A stretch of 64,000 nt of DNA, taken from NCBI GenBank assembly GCA_946408355.1, contig CAMJRX010000003.1, positions 23,370 through 87,369 on the forward strand. Reading direction: 5' to 3'. Shown here one piece after another: positions 58,963-64,000 of the stretch (position 1 is its first letter; every line of letters begins with the position of its first letter). Below the pieces are notes generated by a model that was not told the DNA's origin, made no database searches, and saw only the letters and a list, made by a program, of their open reading frames with translations. The translations under genes were made by a program, and so were the position numbers. The stretch comes from an uncultured Selenomonadales bacterium. GTDB taxonomy: Bacteria > Bacillota > Negativicutes > Selenomonadales > Selenomonadaceae.

Positions 58963-59778
58963 TTAATTTAATCCCACTCGCGCCTTAATAAAATCCTTTG
59001 CCGCCGCATGAATGACCACTTGCTCAATAAAATCGCTCAAATATTCGTCGAAAATGCCTTCGCGCTCGCAAAGCTCCGTTAATCGTTGAAAATTTTCCTC
59101 CACGTCAATTTTATACTCGATTCTGTGCAAAATTCTTGATAAATCTGCGCGGACTTCGGGCGTAAACAATTCTTTCAACGCGGCAACTTCAGCAGTACAC
59201 TTGCAAGCCTTCACCAACCAAATTTTTGTCGTCAAGTCGTCGTTATAATTGTCAAAACCGAAATTTTCCCACTCCGTAGCAGAAATATCTTCACGCTTGC
59301 CGGGCAAAAAATGTATTTCTTTATAAATCGCCTCGTCTAAAAGTTTTACCACGTCAGCCTTAGCCCAAAGTCGTTGCTCGTTATTAAAAAATCTTCCGCG
59401 TCGTAAATTTTCTAGCACTTTAACAAACCGCACATTATAAAATTCCGTCAACAATGCGCCTGAATCTTTTAACAGATGATTGAACGCCATTAACATAGCA
59501 TAAAAATTTTCTCCGACAGTCAAAATATCTTTCGCAATTATTAATTCAAACATTTTCGGCGCGGTCGGTAATTCTCCGATTAAATCGGCTCTGTATTCGT
59601 CGCAGAGTTTTTTTATTTCCGTCGACGATTCTTTTTTTAATAATGCTATCTGCGCGGCGGGCAAAATTTCTCTCAAGTTCGATAAAAATTCTTCGCCTTC
59701 AATTAATAAGACTGTCACTGGCAAAAAATTAGGCGACACGAACTGCAACAGCCCGCGCCGCTCAAAATTATTAATCAT
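58963..59778 (-). CDS. hypothetical protein, methyltransferase-like fold suspected, coupled to a GT41-like gene
   Basis: Overlaps the upstream GT gene by ATGA; FELIIAKDILTVGENFYAMLMAFNHLLKDSGALLTEFYNVR. Confidence 0.5.
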   Translation of the reverse strand: MINNFERRGLLQFVSPNFLPVTVLLIEGEEFLSNLREILPAAQIALLKKESSTEIKKLCDEYRADLIGELPTAPKMFELIIAKDILTVGENFYAMLMAFNHLLKDSGALLTEFYNVRFVKVLENLRRGRFFNNEQRLWAKADVVKLLDEAIYKEIHFLPGKREDISATEWENFGFDNYNDDLTTKIWLVKACKCTAEVAALKELFTPEVRADLSRILHRIEYKIDVEENFQRLTELCEREGIFDEYLSDFIEQVVIHAAAKDFIKARVGLN

Positions 59779-61151
59779 ATTAACAGCTCCAAACGTTTAT
59801 AAAAATCTTCGACAAAAGTTTTCGTGTCAGTTAGTTTATCAGCGGAAATTTTTTCTGTCAACGCCGCCAATTTCGCCCGATTCGTCGCAAGTTCAACGGC
59901 TTTTTTTATGTAAGTATCAAAATTATAAACAATCAGCCCGTCGACGCCCGAAATTTTTAAAATATCTGCGCCCGTTCGTGTATGCGGCAATTCTCCACAC
60001 AAATTTAAAACCGGAACGCCCATATACAACGCCAAAGCCGTCATCATGCCGCCCGGATAAGGGAACGTGTCCAAAATTAAATCAATCTCGCTGTAATCCG
60101 TAAAGAAATTATTTTCGCCACGTCGAACTTCCGCACGTTCAATCCCAAAACTTTTCAGCCGCTCAATAAGCTCAACTTGTCGACTTTTAAGCGGCGTCGT
60201 GTCTCTGAAAATAATTTTCGCGTCGGGTAAGGCGTCCAAAATATTTTTTACGGCGTTAAGATAATCGTCGCTAAGTTTCATAAAGTTATTCAAACTACCG
60301 AACGTAAAATTTTTGTGCGGAAATGCTCGGCGGGAATTTTTTTCGCGAATCATTCGGGCATTCGGGCGAAAGGCAAACGCATTTTTTAGTTGCAAAATCT
60401 TTTCGGTAAAAATTTCGTCGTGAACAGTTAAAAATTCGTCGCCGATAAAGTAATCAATAAAATCTGCGCCCGTCGAATCAAAATAGCCTATGCCCGTCAT
60501 TTGAAACCGCGCAGGTTTGTACGCCGCAATTTGTAAAGTTGAGCCGCCCTCCGTGTGTCCGCCCAAGTCTATCAAAATATCTGTTCCCGCGTCACGAATT
60601 TTTTCAGCCGCCTCCGCAAAACTTATTTCCGCTATCTCAAAATATCCGTCAACATTGCGCCTAATTTTTTTAGTAAAATAATCTTCTTCCTTAGACAAAC
60701 TCCACGCCGTCACAGAAAATTTTTCGCGGTCATAATCCGTTAATAACGCCTCGTAAAATCTCGCCGCTGATGAGTCGCAAAAATTCGGCGATATGAACGC
60801 TACGGATATTTTCTCGGACGTTTTTTCTACCGGCGGTAAAATTTCTGCCTCGCGATAAAGTGAATTGTAAATTTCAAGCTCGTGAATCAAAGTTGGCGCG
60901 TTGAGTTGTGGCAAATAATGCAATGCGAACAAATAATTCGAGAAATGCGCCCGTTGACTGCGTAAAAATTTATCTGTCATCGCCGCGTTGAAATATGCCT
61001 GCGCGGCTCCCTCTGCGTTGCACAAATCGTGGAAACATGCCCCGATTAATTCATGTACGCGCCATTCCTCCGCCGTCTGTAAAAGTTTTTTCAATCGCTC
61101 CAATGCCTCGCGGGGTTTGCCTGCCTCCAAAAGTTTTTTCGCATTTTCCAT
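59775..61151 (-). CDS. SPINDLY/OGT-like glycosyltransferase (GT41-like)
   Basis: ISPNFCDSSAARFYEALLTDYDREKFSVTAWSLSKEEDYFTKKIRRNVDGYFEI; DILIDLGGHTEGG; LDTFPYPGGMMTALALYMGVPVLNLCGELPHTRTGADIL. Confidence 0.85.
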   Translation of the reverse strand: MENAKKLLEAGKPREALERLKKLLQTAEEWRVHELIGACFHDLCNAEGAAQAYFNAAMTDKFLRSQRAHFSNYLFALHYLPQLNAPTLIHELEIYNSLYREAEILPPVEKTSEKISVAFISPNFCDSSAARFYEALLTDYDREKFSVTAWSLSKEEDYFTKKIRRNVDGYFEIAEISFAEAAEKIRDAGTDILIDLGGHTEGGSTLQIAAYKPARFQMTGIGYFDSTGADFIDYFIGDEFLTVHDEIFTEKILQLKNAFAFRPNARMIREKNSRRAFPHKNFTFGSLNNFMKLSDDYLNAVKNILDALPDAKIIFRDTTPLKSRQVELIERLKSFGIERAEVRRGENNFFTDYSEIDLILDTFPYPGGMMTALALYMGVPVLNLCGELPHTRTGADILKISGVDGLIVYNFDTYIKKAVELATNRAKLAALTEKISADKLTDTKTFVEDFYKRLELLI

Positions 61152-61252
61152 ATTATCAGCCTCCGACGTCAATTTTACCATTACGACCGCCAAAATACAA
61201 AAAACCCTCCGACACTCGCCGAAGGGCTTTTTTTACTGCCGTGACGATTTTT

Positions 61253-61615
61253 TTACCAATTCCAATCAGATTCTTTCAGTTGCCTGCCGACATAGTTCAT
61301 TGCGTACTGCCGAGCCTGTTCCTGCGTGAGTGATTGATCGGTACCCATAATCTTATATTTATTGCCTATAAAACCGGAATTCAAGTGTGCTTCAATACCG
61401 ACATGCGACCACGCGTTTTCTATTTCCCCAATATAACATCCGTTTGACCAATACATTTTCCATGAACCGTAACGGTCGCATTGACCGGGTTTGCCTGCCA
61501 AAAGTACATTCAGAAAGCGGCTGTCATCCGCCATTTGCCATGCTTTTCCGCCAGCTACGTTGTCGAGTTCGTCGTCAGTGAGCATTTCGTCCGCGATTTT
61601 TTCCTTTGTATCCAT
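61253..61615 (-). CDS. putative ribosomally synthesized peptide/bacteriocin-like precursor with double-glycine leader
   Basis: MDTKEKIADEMLTDDELDNVAGG|KAWQMADDSRFLNVLLAGKPGQCDRYGSWKMYWSNGCYIGEIENAW…. Confidence 0.55.
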   Translation of the reverse strand: MDTKEKIADEMLTDDELDNVAGGKAWQMADDSRFLNVLLAGKPGQCDRYGSWKMYWSNGCYIGEIENAWSHVGIEAHLNSGFIGNKYKIMGTDQSLTQEQARQYAMNYVGRQLKESDWNW

Positions 61616-61717
61616 GTTATCAACCTCCAAATTGTTTTCTGTAGCTTATACGTTTGATTTCCCATTTCGTTACATAGTTTAGCTAAAAATTTTTCCGCTG
61701 TCAAAAATTTCTCAACG

Positions 61718-61860
61718 TGAAAAATCCGCTATTACGGATTTTTGTCCCGTATTTGGGATTTTTACACCACTTTTAAGCCCCTAAATCAGAGGCTTTTTAT
61801 TAAATCGCGCCATAACGCCATTTAGCTAACTTGAAAAATCCGCTATTACGGATTTTCCAC
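61718..61860. repeat. duplicated hairpin GAAAAATCCGCTATTACGGATTTT (61719-61743 and 61833-61857)
   Basis: Identical inverted repeat found twice about 113 bp apart. Confidence 0.7.
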
Positions 61861-61946
61861 TTTGAACAAAAAAATCGCCCTCAAAACCGTTTTTAGACGT
61901 TCAAAACGATTTCAGAGCCTCAAAATCATTTTCAAAGCCCAAAATT

Positions 61947-62099
61947 AAACTTCAAAGCAAGTTTCAAACTTCCAAATCAACTTCAAACCGCAAAATCAAA
62001 CTTCAAAGTAAGTTTCAAACTTCCAAATCAACTTCAAACCGCAAAATCAAACTTCAAAACCGTTTTCAAACTTCCAAATCCATTTCAAAGCCCCAAAAT
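61947..62099. repeat. 51-bp tandem repeat, about 3 copies
   Basis: Unit AAACTTCAAAGCAAGTTTCAAACTTCCAAATCAACTTCAAACCGCAAAATC starting at 61947, 61998 and (degenerate) 62049; internal CTTCAAA/CTTCCAAA sub-repeats. Confidence 0.85.
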
Positions 62100-62256
62100 T
62101 ATTTTCAAGCCATGAAATCGTCTTCAAAATGCCTTCGGAACGTAAAATTTCGTTTCAAAAAATTTTTTCGAGGCTCGCGTCTATATTTTCGCGTTCAAGA
62201 CAAAAAAATTTCTCTCAAGCACTCGCATGAGAGATTTTTACTTACTAATTTAATTT

Positions 62257-62496
62257 TTAATGCTTGCGACGCTCAACTTCCTCTAAAATTCCAGCTAACA
62301 TGTCCTCGCGCCACTCCAACCAGTCCTCTAAATAGAACGGAACGCCCATTTCTTCTGCTAAAGGCGCAAGAATATTCTCCGCGTAGCTGTAACGGTCGTA
62401 TTTCGAGTACGGATTGCCTTTCGCTTTCAACTTCGCCAAAAATTTCTCTTCTTGCCCGATTCTGTCGATGAATTTTTCTACATTTTCTACTGACAT
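62257..62496 (-). CDS. small protein, possibly Nif11-like
   Basis: MSVENVEKFIDRIGQEEKFLAKLKAKGNPYSKYDRYSYAENILAPLAEEMGVPFYLEDWLEW; start overlaps the rnr stop (TAATG). Confidence 0.5.
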   Translation of the reverse strand: MSVENVEKFIDRIGQEEKFLAKLKAKGNPYSKYDRYSYAENILAPLAEEMGVPFYLEDWLEWREDMLAGILEEVERRKH

Positions 62497-64000
62497 TAGA
62501 ATCCCTCCACTATTAAATCTCGGTTCGCAACGTCGCTAATCAGTTCAAACGTCAACTGCCGCAATTTTTTGTTCGCCGAAGTCAATTTTACTCGCACGTT
62601 GTCCCCGATATGATAACTTTTGCCCGTCCGCGTGCCTATCAAAGCAAATTCCTGCTCAACGAACGCATAATAATCGCCTTTCAAGTCCGCCGCCCGAACT
62701 AATCCGTCGACGCCGTTGTCCAACTCCACGAAAAATCCAAAATTCGTCACAGATTCTATCACGCCGTCGAAATTTTGCCCAACGAACCGTTCCATGTACT
62801 CAACTGCTTTTAAATCCAATGCCTCGCGCTCAATTTCTATTGCTCGCCGCTCCCGTTCCGAACTTTGACGCGATATTTCGTCCATATTTTTTATTAAAGT
62901 TCCTCTTAATGCCCTGTGAACGATTAAATCTGGGTAACGTCTTATCGGCGAAGTAAAATGCGTATAAAATTTCGCCGCCAATCCGAAGTGTCCTAAATTT
63001 TCCGGCGAATATCGCGCTTGTTGCATTGTCCGCAGGGCATAACTCGTTATAACTTTTTCTGCGGGCAAATTTTTTACCTTAGATAAAACTTTTTGGAATT
63101 CTGATGGCTCTTTACCCTTATTTATATGTAAACTGAAGTGTGCAAGCAGTTGATTTAGCGTCAAAACTTTATCAGACGACGGCAATTCGTGCACGCGATA
63201 TAAACTCGGAATTTTATTGCGGATTGTATGTTCGGCGACCGTTTCATTTGCCAAAAGCATGCACTCTTCGATAATTGATTCGCCGATTGTTTGAATTCTT
63301 TTAGTTATTTCGAGTGGTTTACCTGCCGCGTTCAAAATAATTTTCATTTCGGGCAAGTCGAAGTCAATCGCGCCGCGTTCAGAGCGAATTTTTTTCCTCA
63401 AGCCGTGAATTTTTTTCAATGCATTAAGATTTTCTGCGCAATCGGAAAGATTTTTATCGCCGTCGAGAAATTTATTGACTTGCGTGTAACTTAATCGCTT
63501 AAAAACGTGAATCACCGTCGGAAAAATTTTATAATCGACGACGCGCCCCGCAGAATTAATTTTCATCTCGCAAGCCATAGCTAAACGGTCAACGCCGTCA
63601 TTTAAACTGCAAATTCCGTTAGAAAGTTCGGTTGGGAGCATTGGAACAACCCTATCAACGGGATAAATACTCGTGCCGCGCTCAAAAGCCTCGCGGTCAA
63701 GGGCAGTTTTCGGTTTTACGTAGTGACTGACGTCCGCAATATAAACGCCTAAAAAAAATTCGCCGTCGCGTTCTTCGGCGTAAACTCCGTCGTCCAAATC
63801 TTTAGCGTCTTCGCCGTCGATAGTGACGATTTTTAAATTTCGGCGGTCTATTCGCTTAGAAATTTCAAATTCACTCGGCTCCAGTTCGATTCGCGACGCT
63901 TCGGCTTGCACATCTGGCGGAAAATCTTCGTCGATGCCGTGACTACGTAAAATTCCGCGAATTTCGACGCCTGGCGCATTTTCTTTACCTAAAACTTCTA
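62496..64000 (-). CDS. rnr: ribonuclease R, N-terminus beyond window edge
   Basis: IVTIDGEDAKDLDDGVYAEERDGEFFLGVYIADVSHYVKP; FTSPIRRYPDLIVHRAL; S1 domain GFFVELDNGVDGLVRAADL; frame open to base 64000. Confidence 0.95.
   Translation of the reverse strand, partial: EVLGKENAPGVEIRGILRSHGIDEDFPPDVQAEASRIELEPSEFEISKRIDRRNLKIVTIDGEDAKDLDDGVYAEERDGEFFLGVYIADVSHYVKPKTALDREAFERGTSIYPVDRVVPMLPTELSNGICSLNDGVDRLAMACEMKINSAGRVVDYKIFPTVIHVFKRLSYTQVNKFLDGDKNLSDCAENLNALKKIHGLRKKIRSERGAIDFDLPEMKIILNAAGKPLEITKRIQTIGESIIEECMLLANETVAEHTIRNKIPSLYRVHELPSSDKVLTLNQLLAHFSLHINKGKEPSEFQKVLSKVKNLPAEKVITSYALRTMQQARYSPENLGHFGLAAKFYTHFTSPIRRYPDLIVHRALRGTLIKNMDEISRQSSERERRAIEIEREALDLKAVEYMERFVGQNFDGVIESVTNFGFFVELDNGVDGLVRAADLKGDYYAFVEQEFALIGTRTGKSYHIGDNVRVKLTSANKKLRQLTFELISDVANRDLIVEGF

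Noticed and set aside
61947-62099. Possible CRISPR array
   Set aside because: Repeats are contiguous 51-bp units with no unique spacers and no cas genes nearby.

Overview
The window reads as a chromosomal segment of a diderm Firmicute, probably Negativicutes/Selenomonadales. This is inferred from the tandem SLH-domain porins of OmpM type next to Firmicute-style genes; no rRNA was seen. Housekeeping blocks: thrS, proS, thiD, nadE, ilvN-ilvC-leuC-leuD, coaE-ybeY-phoH, recA-recX, pheS-pheT-zapA, greA, purD, htpX and rnr. Accessory blocks: (1) a non-canonical chaperone/GTPase operon at 1-9.0 kb (GrpE-like, Hsp70, a 1069-aa zinc-ribbon multidomain protein, a P-loop GTPase-like protein and an exported protein), interrupted at 2.2-4.0 kb by a DUF4160 pair, a YoeB-type toxin-antitoxin pair with in-frame TGA codons and a chimeric DNA-methyltransferase remnant; (2) a Zorya-like ZorA-ZorB-HNH defence locus at 18.4-21.2 kb whose zorA and zorB carry three in-frame TAA/TAG codons but no frameshift; (3) a YvrJ/DUF2922/DUF1659 small-protein cassette and phage-replication remnant with an ORF6N/Bro-N/T5orf172 protein at 28.9-35.5 kb; (4) bacteriocin-leader-like and Nif11-like small ORFs near 47.5, 61.4 and 62.3 kb. 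Non-coding signals: three 8-bp-periodic inverted repeat arrays, each starting at a stop codon; a promoter and 5'UTR element shared by the two porins; and a 51-bp tandem repeat at 61.95-62.10 kb. Family names come from reading the protein sequences, and no database search was run.
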